This document shows positions 38,265-50,800 of a DNA stretch of 64,000 nucleotides, piece after piece. The notes beneath the pieces were generated by a model. The model did no database searches. It saw nothing but the letters and a program-made list of their open reading frames with translations, and was not told where the DNA came from. The translations under genes and the position numbers were made by a program. The number at the start of each line of letters is the position of its first letter. The first letter of the stretch is position 1. Source of the stretch: Nymphaea colorata (taxonomy: Eukaryota; Streptophyta; Magnoliopsida; Nymphaeales; Nymphaeaceae); contig NC_045149.1 of assembly GCF_008831285.2 (NCBI RefSeq), forward strand, positions 20,599,035 to 20,663,034. The letters are read 5' to 3'.

Positions 38265-41200
38265 CTATCTAGCCCAAGACACAGCATCAATTTCATCCCT
38301 AGCAGACTTGTACAACTCAAGCCTCTTGGCACACTGCTGTCTACGTTCCATGAGTGCAGGATCTTCATCCAACAGTGCTGCAAATTGTTTACCCTGCATA
38401 TAAAGGGTTCAATTGAATCAAATACATGAGAAACTATGTAAGCATAATAGTATGTCCCCCAACACGAAAAGGGAAACCAGGAAAAGGAAACGAAAAGCAC
38501 CTCCTTCTTCCCGATTTGTGTGTAAAAGTCATTGAGTAATGAACGCTTGGCCTCTCGGACTTGACAATGGACAACAGCCTTTGGAATAGAGCGCCTCAGT
38601 GTTTCACCCACCATCCCCACATATGCAGACACATTAGAACCAATTCTCCGAAAATGACCCTCAGTGTAACGGTCCATAGTGGGGGTAGCAGGATTTCCAC
38701 CTTTTTCAACTTCCTGTGGGAGCTTCCGGAAAAAGTCAACAGTTAAATAGGAGGATTCCATATCCACTAACCGTAGTGTTGATTTCCGACCATCTTCACG
38801 AAATTTTTCCAGAGCCTGATAAGCAGCTGCTGCTATCTCAGCTTGCAAGGTTGGAAACCGCTTCAATTCCTGCCATTTACATAACAGTGAAAGCATGAAA
38901 CCCATAGTGCAATATGTTGAAAAAAGAAAAGGTAAACAGAATAAACCTCCAATGGTTAGGCACAAGATATCGTGCTGTTTACCTGAGTTTCACTTATTGA
39001 CTTCCTAACGAGTTCCTTCAAGATGAGATGCACCTACCATCAAAAACATGTTTCCGTATCAATAAAACTAAAAACCACTTCAAAGTGTGAACTTAACTAA
39101 TTTTACAAAGTAAAAAGTTTACCGCATCAACTGATGCTTCAGCTGGTCCTTTAAAATAGTTAAGAGCTCCATCTATCAGTCGCCTATATCCTTGCTCAGG
39201 AGCAATCAAATGAGGTTGATAACCATCAGCTTCAGAGACCACTTTCCGCACATTTTGCAGAGACAAATGCCGATCAAATGGCAATTTTCTTAGCGCTGCA
39301 GGAAGTTGGTTGTCAAAAACTCCATAGATTCGGTCACCTCCAGGTCGCCTAGAAAAACAAAAAAAGTCAAATACTTAAAGTATGTTTTTGTGGTTTCATG
39401 AGATCAAAAGATACTTCACAAATAGATATGGAGCAAGAAAGCTAAGATGGTGAACTAATGAGAAAATAAAATGATAAAATCAAATCAAATCAACAGCAGA
39501 GAGGGAGGGGAGGGAGTCCATATATGCACATGCAGAAATTAAAGTCATATTCCACTTATGCAACTATATAATCATGGAGAGTCATAAAGCCCAATTTGTT
39601 ACCCTCCATCAAGGTGCTCTTTGAAAACACGGTCAAATGCACGGCAAAGCTCTAAAATTGTATATAACTGTGCCTGAAAAAAAAAAGGAAAATCAAATTA
39701 CACACAAAATCAGCTCCAATTTGTTCAAATGAAATTATTAAAAATAGTACAATAATAACAACAATAACACTGGAAATTATAATACCCCAGCATCAATTGC
39801 AATAGGTCTGCCAAGATGGTCCATCTCTGATTCCAACTCATCAATGGTCTTATTTATCAAGGATGAAATGCTAGGTATTCTTGACCTAATTACAGATTCC
39901 AGGTGCTGCAAAATGAATAAATTTACCAACAAATCAGCACAAAGGATGCCCAACCTTTCTCACAAATACAAGAAGTAAAAAGATGTGATACCTTCGACAG
40001 AAGCTTTGCAAGGTATTCAGAACCCATTTTACTTGCTAGGTGCCCATAGTCAGGGCTTGTAGAAAAATATTCTTTCTCCTTGCGTCGTGCAGCAATCATG
40101 TCAACATTCTTGTTAATATCTGCTTGTGATCGATTCACAATTCCAACCCAAGGATGTTGTAACCTATAAGATCTTCCTTCCAGAACCTGAAAAAGTGGAG
40201 AAAGAACCGAAGAAAATCGAATAAAATAAACATCAAAAGTATAACACTAAGAGACAACAAAAAGAAATGAAAATGCCATACATCTAAGGCATTTGTTCCC
40301 TTATCCATCAGATCAAGCTTTGTCAACACCCCAAATGTTCTCTCGCCTAAGCACCATCATTTTAAGCAAATATGATCAAATCAGTCAGTAAAATACTGTA
40401 GAAGGTAGAAATAAATTAAGACCAACCAACATTAACAGTCACCTGTAGGGTCAACTTCTCTTGCAATCTTAATAGCATCAGATGTTGCTATATCCTGATT
40501 TGCTGGTGATATCGCCAATATGATGCAATTTGGCTTCAGTGCACATCAATAACCCGACAATCACTTAGCAAAAAGGTTCATATGTACAACACCATAAAGG
40601 CAAGGAGAATACATGCACTTTTTTTTTTAATTTTCATGTGCGTCTTGCATTTACATTATGAACTACATAAACAAGCAGTGCACAAAAGCAAAAACATTGG
40701 TGATGACTGACAAGAAACAAAACCAATATCAGTATACTATGCACAAAAGTACAAAAGAGCAAGAAAGCTCAAACCTCAAAGAGCATCCATCAAGGCTGTA
40801 ATTATGTAAACATACCACTGATGGTATTAAAGGACGTCTGCCTTGTGAAGAACCTCAACTACTTAACTACGCAGAGAGAATAAACGTGCTGACAATAACA
40901 ATCTCAGCCATCCTAGTTAGGCATTTCCGAGGTCATCCAAGTTTGGCATTTAAGTTGCACTCTATCATGCAATTTACTATAACTATCTACATGATAACCA
41001 TGTCCTGCATTTAAAATATGGGTCTTCCCAAATACTGTCCTCAAGGCCATTGACACATCAACCTGCCTTCTTGTGATTGACAAATCCATCCCTGATGTTG
41101 GCACTTGTCAGACAATTCCATCCTTCTGTTGCCTTAACAGACTTAGTAGCAAATCACAAGCAAATACTTAAACCAACCAGGTTTCTGTAATGCATAATTT

Positions 41201-43006
41201 TCCTTCTTTTATTAAAGGCACTAGTGTCGTTTTGTCAAAAATAAAATAGAAATTTAACCAGAAGTACCATTTTGGAATGCTTAAAGCCAGGGATGAACTT
41301 GTAAAGAGCATGAAGGCAAAGATGGATTTGCCAATCATCTATAAGTCAAAGCTGAAGTTGGAGAAAACAGAAGTTAAAAAATCCGACCAAGCATGGAGCA
41401 AAATATGTCAGGTGTTTCATGTGTCAGATCAAAGAGTACTATTCTTTTTGCAAAGCTACTTTGCAAAATAAAGTCTCTTGGCCTAGTGGAAACCCGAAAA
41501 GAAGTGCAACAGCCACAACTTGAACTTGTTTGCTGTACACCTGATTCGAGCCTCAGTCTGGCCATGGAAAGTGAAAAGGCACGGTGAATACAATCCCACA
41601 AACTTGGTGATATGCATTGCAGTAACAATCTGCTGATGTACATCAAAACTTCAAGCATGAGTTTTGAACAATCACGATCAGTGGTATACAAAGAAGTGCC
41701 ACACAAGTACCTTTTCAACATATGAGCGCACCATATTATCAATTTCTACCACAATGCTTTCAGGCTGTCCTTCTGCAGTTAAGGAAAGAAGAAACAGTAT
41801 AACTAACCTCGAGGCATAGAGATAAAATTCTTCAGATCACAAAAATATACCAGTGAAGAAATAGCTACTGTGTTAAAGAACATTTACCTACAGCAACCTT
41901 TGTCAGGCCAGGCAGATCAATCAATGTTAAGTTGACAACTGCAAACACCGCGAACCAAATTAGAAACCACGTCAATAATTTTACGAAAAAAAAAAAGAAG
42001 TGTTTCAAATCTATATATAATCAAAAGCCTTTGTAAAAAATAACTGAGACATATTACGGAATAAAGACAGGGAGGATTTATCATATTACAGTAATCCACT
42101 GCAGCTATCTATGGAGAACTAACCGGATCACGACATACCATTTGGAGAGTAAATGCTAAGATGAATAGGAACAGGGGAGATCATTCTAGTTCTTCCAGTT
42201 ATTCTATCCGTTTCGTCCTGAATTTCCTTGCGCACAGCAGCTACACAATAACATTGCACACAAGCAAGTCACATACAATCTACGTCGTCACACCAAAGCT
42301 AAACCAAACAGAGCAACTGAAAGCATTAGCCCGGTCCTTCACGATATTCTGACAAATAGTATCGCGAGTAACAAATACGAAGAACAACTGCATATGGACG
42401 CCCATAAAAGAACCACCTGCGACGCAACAATAAACAGTGAAAGGAACTGAAGCACAATATACATACAGAAGTCGGTGAATCTTCTTTTTGGCAAATGAAG
42501 GAACTCCGCGTACTCTGACTGCCCTTCCTCCGTCTTATGAAGTTGCAACACCAATGGCCTCCTCGTCACAATACCTAGCACCAATCAAAACCCTAATGAC
42601 TTCCCCCCAGACTGAATTCACGACCGTAAAGAAAAACTCCGACAGAAGAGAGAGAAGAGATCAAGCATCTTACCGGATCCTCTCGGGAGGAAATCCCTGC
42701 CGACGATGCTCTCCAGCACCGAAGATTTCCCGGAACTCTAAAACACCACCAAAAAAGAAACAACCAGAAGACGAGGAAACTCAAGACCCCAAGGAACTAT
42801 CATCAAATGGACGAAAAACCCACGAGAGGAAACGCCAAGAACCGCCTGGAGAAAGGAAACTGTCATACCTGACCGCCGACGACGGCGACGGAGGGGAGAG
42901 CCTCCCAGAGGGTAGGCAGCGCGCCGTCACCGCCATGGTCGCCGAGGACGGTACAGGCCCTCTGTATCCTGTTCACAAGGCTGATCAGAGACTCCATCGT
43001 CGTCAT
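38265..43006 (-). CDS. DRP1C: dynamin-related protein 1 class GTPase (phragmoplastin), DRP1C-like, complete
   Basis: A large GTPase that polymerises on membranes at the cell plate and plasma membrane and drives clathrin-coated vesicle formation and cytokinesis. Fifteen exons (high to low): 42869-43006, 42674-42737, 42467-42574, 42139-42240, 41888-41938, 41711-41772, 40443-40533, 40282-40346, 39992-40186, 39786-39905, 39603-39673, 39123-39348, 38983-39033, 38501-38869, 38265-38393; 1842 nt, 613 aa plus TAG, normal for the family. The start [17 protein letters not shown] is the expected N-terminus. G1 GGQSSGKSS is at 44-52, G3 DLPG at 145-148, G4 TKLD at 214-217. The middle region has [11 protein letters not shown] and the GED region has [12 protein letters not shown]; no PH or proline-rich domain is present, as usual for DRP1. 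It resembles DRP1C more than DRP1E in [16 protein letters not shown] and [13 protein letters not shown]. No damage seen. Confidence 0.94.
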
Positions 43007-43073
43007 TTTTCCTCTCCTTCACCAACAAGAAGAACACCGAATGATCGATCTATAGGCGCGCAACTCCTTCCCG

Positions 43074-43110
43074 GCGGAGAGAGGGGGGAGAGGGAGAGAG
43101 AAAGGAGTAA
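43074..43110. promoter_or_regulatory. GA/CT-rich 5' leader of the DRP1 gene
   Basis: GAGAGAGGGGGGAGAGGGAG on the plus strand, so pyrimidine-rich in the sense of the minus-strand gene, within 105 bp of its ATG. CT-rich leaders are common around plant transcription starts. No TATA box was identified, so the promoter is not located more closely. Confidence 0.35.
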
Positions 43111-43199
43111 ATTAAGTCCAAAGCTACCATCTTATTACCGCCTACTTCCTTCTTGCTTTTGTCTTCCACACGAGGAGACAGTTTTTTTTTTAAAAAATA

Positions 43200-44102
43200 A
43201 GAGAGCGTTTTGGTAAATAATAAAAACTGAGGGACTCATTCAGCCATTCCTCAGTTCTCATTTTATCTCATCTCTTCACTTTTATTAAAAATATTTTGCT
43301 CGTGTTAATACACATAAAAGGTTACTCTCGTGACAATTATTATAATTTTTCACAATTATTATAATTTTTCAAAGCTAAAATGGTACATATTTATTTTTAA
43401 ATATAAAAAAGCAAACCCTATTCAAGTTCATAAAACTTTTATTTGATGTCCATCAAAATTGGATGTGCATTAAAATTAGCCGAAAACAATAAATGACTTA
43501 CTAATTTTTAAAAAAATATTTAATGTTGAATATAGAAAGTTGTTCTTTTAAAATATATGTGTGTGTAGTAATTTCATGTGCAAAAAGGGCACAAATTGAA
43601 GATAATGCATCCATTGCATAGTAATTTCATTAATCGAGGGAAAATCACAAATTGAAAAAAATTACCCACTTAATTGGGCTCTTATGTGAGGTCCCATTTA
43701 AAACTCAAAGCTCAAGACTAAACCCACTTGGCTAGCTCAAGTTGAGCTTCATTCATATTAGAAACTAAGCCCATCATCTAGAATGGGGTTACGATAGGTT
43801 TGTTTTGAAACCAAGCCCTCAGTCGATGTCTAGTTGTGATATAGAAGAGTTGTTGTCGATGTCTAGTTGTGATACAGAAGAGTTCTTTAACAAAAAGTAA
43901 CTCATCATCAATCCTTTCCGAAATATGAGACAAATTCATAAAACATTTCAATGAGTGTTTCCATAAATCTGTTTTACTTTTTAGGATAGATTTATAGTAC
44001 AATAACATACTTCTACCATCCAGATGGTATTTGAATGCACATCCATGGAATGTGCATATTTGTGTGCGTGCAACATTGTTTTGGTTTAACTTGATCATGT
44101 TC
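43200..44102. other. intergenic, upstream of DRP1; AT-rich with short tandem repeats
   Basis: Holds a 20-bp tandem duplication (ACAATTATTATAATTTTTC twice) at about 43332-43371 and a 33-bp tandem duplication (GTCGATGTCTAGTTGTGATA...) at 43822-43887. No gene. A minus frame at 44143-43778 is probably chance. Confidence 0.6.
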
Positions 44103-44111
44103 CTCACATAT

Positions 44112-44305
44112 AGGGGTGGAGCCAGAAATTGTTCATGAGGCACGTCAAGTTAAAGTTTTTAAATTTTGACTAAGGTCAAAATGTCATTTTTCAAAATTTT
44201 TATATAAAACAAGTGAAACTTTTTAAAATTTATATGTAAATTTTTTAAAAAAAAAATTGAGGTGGGGTCAAGGCGCATGCGTGCTCTACCTTGGTTCCAT
44301 CTCTG
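44112..44305. mobile_element. 194-bp MITE with 9-bp target duplication (Mutator-like size)
   Basis: The identical 9-mer CTCACATAT flanks it at 44103-44111 and 44306-44314. Termini are AGGGGTGGAGCC at the left and GGTTCCATCTCTG at the right, a diverged inverted repeat. The interior is AT-rich with no coding capacity. The GGGGYGGAGCCA terminus recurs in many plant genomes. Confidence 0.75.
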
Positions 44306-44524
44306 CTCACATATATCACATAGACAACCTTTCCGCATGAGGATGACAACTTACAATCCACCTCTCCTCTCTATTATTGCCTTTTTGTCGAGGGTTGCCT
44401 GGTGAAGTGAAGAGATAGTATACCTCCATCTTAGAATAACTCATAAAAATCAAATAGGTGATGTGTTTTTCCTACGCTTACGCCACACCAGCTATAAAAT
44501 GAGAATGAAAATTGAGCAGGTCAT

Positions 44525-44625
44525 TTTCACGTTTTTTATTTTCTGGAGTTTCATTAAAAAAATGCGCCTAATTACCGTTTTATACAATTGACTTATTTCT
44601 TGCGTATTATATGCATTTTTTTCTA
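44525..44625. mobile_element. truncated copy of the 279-605 MITE family
   Basis: TTTTATTTTCTGG..., ACCGTTTTATA, TTGACTTATTTCTTGCGTAT and TATGCATTTTTTT match the right half of the element at 279-605 in the same order. The left half and the right terminus are missing. Confidence 0.5.
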
Positions 44626-45510
44626 ATATTTATTTTTTACCGGAGGTGCAATAATATTGAGAAGATTAACATAACCCTTGCACAAAATCCAACGAGAACG
44701 GCTCAAAGGTCACACCTTTCCTATGTGTGTGTGCCCCTTGGCTCATCTGAGAACAAATTTGGAGTCGTAGCTGGGCTCCAGATTGTCGGTTTCTTACAAA
44801 TTAAACGCGGCCTCATTTGAAAAAAAAGAAAGAAAGAAAAATAGAACATCAACCCAACGGCCAGTTCAAACCAGGCAATTTTTTTTTTTTTTTTTACAAT
44901 GGTCAGGAAAGACGACCGTTGTTAGTTATACTTGGTTTGTTGCACAGTTTTGAAAACTACCGTTTTTAATGCACCAAACAAGCTTTAAAAAAAGTTAATT
45001 TTTTTTTTTCAAGTCAACAGTGGGGCCTTCTTTCTTTTTTTTTTTTTTGGTCTTTTGAATTTTTTACGTGGGTCAGAGGCCTTAAGAATATACGGTAGGC
45101 CTTATAAAGCAGACAATATGTCAGTCAAGGGTTGGAAATGAAAAAAAAAAAAAGAAAACCCTCGACAATAAGCTAGAAGATCAAAAGAACAAGGAAAAAA
45201 GAAAAGCTGAGAGGCACGTATCTGGAATACATTAAAAGAAAAACCGGCTGAATGCAAATATACTAAAATTTAAACCATGCCCAATATCAGAGTTTGAATT
45301 TTTAAACCTTCAAAAAACGGATCCTTGGAGAGCATAAGTGGGACCCACAGTTCAAATGGGGCATTCTTTTGGACCCCTAGGCCTGTACAGTACAACGACC
45401 GTTGGCTTGAAAAGTGGGTCAGAACCCGATCTGGACCACTATGGATCCACGACTATAGACGAAACTATAACGGCAGTTTTTTTTTTTTTTTGGTACGTTG
45501 CATTTTTTTA

Positions 45511-46122
45511 GGGCGAGTTTGGATGCACGCCTGAAATGGCGTTTTGCCTTTGTTTTAGGAGTGTTTGGGTGCACTAGAAACAGAGTTTTTCAGAAAACCC
45601 TGCTTTGCTGTTTTATATGATTGAGTGAAAAACCTGGACCCAGAAACCAGATTTCAGGATGGTCACTTTGGTTTTGCTATTTTCTTATTATCAAGAAGAT
45701 GATTGTTTGTTTTATTGACACCTGAAATTTTTGCAGCAAACATTTCTCAGCTTAGTTGTCAGCAAGCAAACAAGTAGTTACTTAAGCTTGACTTTTTTAG
45801 ATTATTGCCATTAATAAAACTTGATTGTGTAACAGTCTGATGTGCACAGATTTGCTGCTAATGGAGCCCCTAAAACTTCTTCCTAATGAGCTAAATTTTA
45901 TCTCCTGTTTGAGAGAGAGAGAGAGAGAGTTGGATTATTCTCAGGACATTTCATGTTTCTGGAAAATCAGTTTTTTTTCTTAAATGAGGATATATGTCCT
46001 TTGTATTTTTGAGTCATGATTTATAAAGCTTGGTAACATATATATATATATATATTCATATTTCTGGAAAATCAGTTTTTTTCTTAAATGAAGATATATG
46101 TCCTTTGTATTTTTGAATCATG

Positions 46123-46160
<38 letters not shown>

Positions 46161-46428
46161 TCCACATTGAATGTGTACAGTTTCTACAAACCTTACTGTT
46201 TAAATCAACTAATTGTAAATCAACGAACGTTCAACTTAAAGTTTTTGAAAATACCTCTGAAACCCATTTTTGGTCATCCAAACAAAAAACCATGTAAAAG
46301 AAAAAACCGGGTTTTTATTATGTTACCCAAAACGCTAAAACCAGGTTTTCAAAACTTATTTGAAAAACGGTTTTACAAAACCAGGTTTGACAAAAACCAT
46401 TTTTTCAAGAAGCTCTCCAAATGCTACC
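45511..46428. mobile_element. Tourist/PIF-Harbinger-like non-autonomous element
   Basis: Starts GGGCGAGTTTGGATGCA and ends TCTCCAAATGCTACC, an imperfect inverted repeat of the GGG-N-GTTTGGATG type seen in plant Harbinger/Tourist elements. The 3-bp site TTA flanks it (45508-45510 and 46429-46431), the duplication typical of that superfamily. Inside are two direct repeats of about 75 bp (45954-46030 and 46057-46129) separated and followed by (TA)n tracts. No transposase is encoded. Confidence 0.55.
45954..46130. repeat. direct repeat of about 75 bp, two copies, with (TA)n
   Basis: Both copies read TTTCTGGAAAATCAG, then TTTTTTTCTTAAATGA, then GATATATGTCCTTTGTAT and TCATGATTTATA. They differ at a few positions only. 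Confidence 0.85.
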
Positions 46429-46431
46429 TTA

Positions 46432-47863
46432 GGTTCTTCTCTCATCGGATGTCGGTCAGATTGTTATATAATAGTCAAAACTTGAGCGCTGCGCTTGCTT
46501 TGGCTGCGCCTTCAAGATCTGACCGGTTATCGGTAAGATTCTCTTTCAAGGTGCCGATTCAACGCAACTAGTGGTTTGAGTTCTTGAATCAGCAGGGGAT
46601 TGAAGGAGGTGTCGCTATCTACGTTTTGGGCGATGAAGCATCACTCACGATTTAATGAAATTTCTGACTCTGTCACTGCCACCATATCTGACGACCACAA
46701 ACTGAAAGTTGTTTCCTGGAGCATTCCAGAATGCTAGTATTAGAAGCTTTTCTCCAAGCCATTCAATAAAATACGACGAATGTCAGGCCAAGGCTTTATG
46801 AAGGCGCCTTTGTGCGTCACTATCGTTGCATGTCAAGGCATGCCTTCCATTAAAGGAAAATTCAAAGCCCGTCACTTTCAATGCATCTTCAATATATCAG
46901 ATTATAAATTCCTCCCTCTCTGCTCCAGTTCTTTGCTATATTTGTAAGCTGAGATTAAGAAAACCTTTATTGGATTGTGCCAAGTTCAGGCATGTTCTTC
47001 TACTAAACATTTATTTTTTTTGTCAGGTTAAAAATAATTGGATTAGTCCTTTTTAACTGAAAAGTTGAAATACAGTTAAGCAGAAGCGTGAAACAAGTTA
47101 AATTAAAATATCTAGATAAAGCGAAAGCAAGAAATGTCTGCAAAATGATTACATGAGCACGAACCTTGAAAATGCCTATTGTCTTTTCTCTCATCTGAAA
47201 TGCTAGAAAATGCAGGGAAGTCAGGCTTGCTTTTTCTAATTGAAGATCTGCGATTAGATTAAGTTAAGAAAAATGCCCTCCTCACTAAATTATTGATCTA
47301 CTTTAACTGGACCTCGCCGACCAGCGGGACTTGGCCCTTGTCAGCAGCAAGTAAAGACGCGGGTAGAGTTTTGGTCTTGATGTTTAAATAAATGTTTGCA
47401 TCAGCCTCTCACACACAGACACACAACGAAAGAGAGATCTTCATTCTAGAAGTTTCAAGATCATAACCTCTTCAAAAGTACACCTATTACTCCCTGTGAG
47501 CATCCAAAATAAAAAGGACCAGACATTTACGTTCCGCTTTTCAGGTGGTGGAACATTGAAAAAGTAATAGAATGAGGATCGTAGAGTAGTTGCCGCAGCC
47601 GTAATACATTACTAACAAAGATTCGTTGCCCTTGGTGGAGACCACCTTTATTTCCAGATATTCAAGGATAGAATAAGAAAAGAGAAAAGGGGAATTTATT
47701 ACTACAGGAACCCTGAACAAAACATCTATTTACAAGTAGTTCTGCAACGTGCGTTAATATGAACACTGTACATTGCCGGATGCTTCATGACTTGAAACAT
47801 GCTCGCATTCAGGAGATAGGCATCCAGAATTTTTTTCACTGATCATACAAAATCGACCAAAAA
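46432..47863. other. intergenic between the DRP1 and RSH genes; no gene recognised
   Basis: AT-rich DNA with no domain-bearing frame. The right end should hold the 3' UTR of the minus-strand RSH gene. Confidence 0.6.
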
Positions 47864-50800
47864 CTATGTTCTAACTTCTACTATGTCACCATCTCTCAAT
47901 TCAGTGTCAGGTAGCACAAGTTGGCCATTGATAAATACCATCTTCCCCTCAACTCCTGCCCTTGCAGCAACATCGGCAGCAGTGCTTCCTGATCTCATTC
48001 TCATAATCTCACCATTAGGCCAGCATATGATCGCCACTTCGTCAAGCATCACCGTGTTTGACCTCAATCCACCATATGAATATGCACGCTGCTTTGTCTG
48101 TCCAAACACACCCTCGTGGTGCATCTGCTCCTCCCACTTGAGCATCGTCCTCAGAAGATGCACCTTAAGTTAAGAAAGACCAACGAGGGCCAATCAGAAA
48201 TGGAAGTTGATAACTAATTTGTCCATACAAATCCCATAAGCATGCCTGCAATATACCTATCCCACTAGTTTCGTTCTACAGTTCAGCACTAAAAGCAATA
48301 TGACTTCACTCTTAAAAAAAGCCAATTCGACCTCATATAGAAAAGCCAGTTGGAGCAACATAAACAAAAGCAGCATATATATTACTCAAGAGAACATATA
48401 ATATGGATCGGCCAAATAGACTCTGAGTTAAAAACCCTCTAGAGGTTATTCTCACAGCTTGGCATCAAAAAGATTAAAATAAGAAGGAACGTCCAAATAT
48501 ACCTTACTATTTATTCCCGCTTCAAGTGGACCTGCAATCGTAAAACTTGGCTTCTCAATACGATAAGCATCAGAAGTCTCCAGGGTCACTGGCTTTCCTT
48601 CATTAATGGAACATATTGCCCTCCAGTATTCTGCTTCTTCTTCAGCAGTGAGATCTATGACTTGGATGAAAGTTGATAATGAGCGCTGAAATTGGTCTAG
48701 CTGCATCAGATTTGAAAAAAATGAAAATAAAACAGACATTACCATTCCAATGGATTACAGTGTCTACTCATTCATGTCACTTCATACTCTGCTAGTATCT
48801 AATCAAAAACCTTTTTGTTAAGTAATATCAGTTACATAAATGAAGTCAGCGCTTTTAAATTAATCACTGATAGGACTCCTCTCCAAATTTTTACACTCTT
48901 GAAGAAATACACCTCAACCTTGAAATTAGTTGGAAAGTACAAAGTTTAGTTGATGAACATATGCACTAACTTAGTTGCCAAGGCAAGCCAAAAAAATGAC
49001 TTCAATAACACATCAAAAAAGCATCCACGTGTCAGTTTAAGCTTCCCCATGACAGAGGTTTATTTTTCAAATAGAATGATTCGAACTCAACATGCAATGG
49101 AACCCATTTGCTGGTGATATCTGCCATCAAGAGAGAGCCAGATATGTGCCTATCTGCTGTATATCAAGATCTGATGACTAATAAGAGGTTAGACCCAACC
49201 CAATACAATCAGGATAGTGCCACTGCAGCTCCAAACTAAGGATCCTTTTCAATGCGAGTATAAATCAGCTCACCGACCCTCTAACCCCATCCCATCTCAA
49301 GACATGAAATATTTCACTTCATTCTCTCAGCCAGAAATTGATGAAAAACATACACACCTTCACCCCGTACTCAAAATAAAAACACAAAACGTTCACACAG
49401 GGAGATCATATTATCTACTAATGAATCCAGACCCAGCCTCCTCTAGTTGCCGATATATGAAATACCGCAGAGATGCCATAGCTTTCTATAAAGAATGGAA
49501 CTAAGATGAGGCAGAAATTCTGCTTTCAGAGTGAAACAGAAAAAAGGCAAACAAATTTAGGCAGGTCTGTCCATCATTTTACAAGGAAAGGACAATTTTT
49601 TTAAGAAGATATTGCAGAGTGATGGTTATGAAGAGCCCAAGTAACTTAACCTGAATTAAATGAACATGGTCCCAAGATTTTTCACCTACAAGATCCAGCC
49701 ACCTAACCAATCAGAAAAGCAATGGCTATAGGTGGATGAGATAAATGACATGCATGAAAATTTTGATACAAGCTCTGACACCTAAAGATGCGTATGCAGA
49801 AAATTTTATATGGTATGGAAAGAGAATTTCGAAATACCGTAGTCTCCTATCAAGGTAAATCGTTGTTCCTATTAGTTACCTTTAATCCATACCTCTCAAT
49901 AGAAATATTTCCATGATTATGCATGTATTTTCTGCTCAAAGCAGATAACTAAAATGGACAAAGTGAAGCAGGTTGGCTTTTTCTCCCCAAAAACATCAAG
50001 GGAACATTACTACCTTGACCCGCTTTCAAGTGGTAATGCTCCTAGGGTGCATTTCCTTGAGGCCATGATATACACCCTTACGAAATAGTATTGAGTGAGA
50101 CAACCGTGCAAGTTGAATCATGAATATGCACATAACAATCACAGCTTGCCCAACCATGTCAAATGCCTTAAATTGTGCCAGTGCTAATTAGAAGATCAGC
50201 TTCATGCAAAAATATTGCCATGTTGGTGGCCTTAGCACCAAGGAAATGCCATAAGAGACATTTGATCAACCAAAACAAGGACCAAGACATGGATGTTCAG
50301 TCATCTGCCCACAGTAAATGAACCTGAGTTTTCAACGTTTCGTTACACGCACACGATGAAACAAGTGATGGAATCAGAATGAAGTATGAACCATCCCCAT
50401 TTGATAATACCTTTTAATAATTCCAAATATCAATCCAGTGACCAACGAGTCAGAACACCACTAAATAAAGTGGTTGAATGGATATCTAAATGCCTTAAGT
50501 ACATGATTGCATGAAGTGATTGAACCTTATTCATCAACAATCAAGAGCTAAAAGTCAGACATCTTTTAAACAACCAAGGTAACACAAGCTGAAAACTACA
50601 TGACACAGTCTTACCCAATACAGAAATCAGTGTTGTACCTTAATATTGGTGGCTTCCTAAAATTGCCAGTAAATCAAAGGGAGAGTGTTTATCATAATCC
50701 AGTGACATTCAATTGCCAGTTTTAGATAATTATTTTCTTACATCTCACTTAGATGTTTCTCCCAGATCTTGTTTAACAGAAGCAAATCAATTATAAAGAA

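Noticed and set aside
38180-38965. 261-codon minus-strand frame as a single-exon gene
   Set aside because: It is the 38501-38869 exon of the DRP1 gene read through into both flanking introns; the middle part alone matches dynamins and the splice sites are clear.
41374-41742. 122-codon minus-strand frame
   Set aside because: It lies in a DRP1 intron and overlaps the 41711-41772 exon in a different frame; no family resemblance.
42488-43216. 242-codon plus-strand open frame
   Set aside because: It is the antisense of DRP1 exons 1-3, their introns and the GA-rich leader. Its arginine-rich, glutamate-rich text comes from the GC-rich first exon read backwards.
46098-46571. 157-codon plus-strand frame
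   Set aside because: It starts in a (TA)n tract (Tyr-Ile run) and crosses the right end of the Tourist-like element; no protein-like features.
47883-48173. 96-codon plus-strand frame
   Set aside because: It is the complement of the last RSH exon, whose minus-strand frame has the TGS-like motif.
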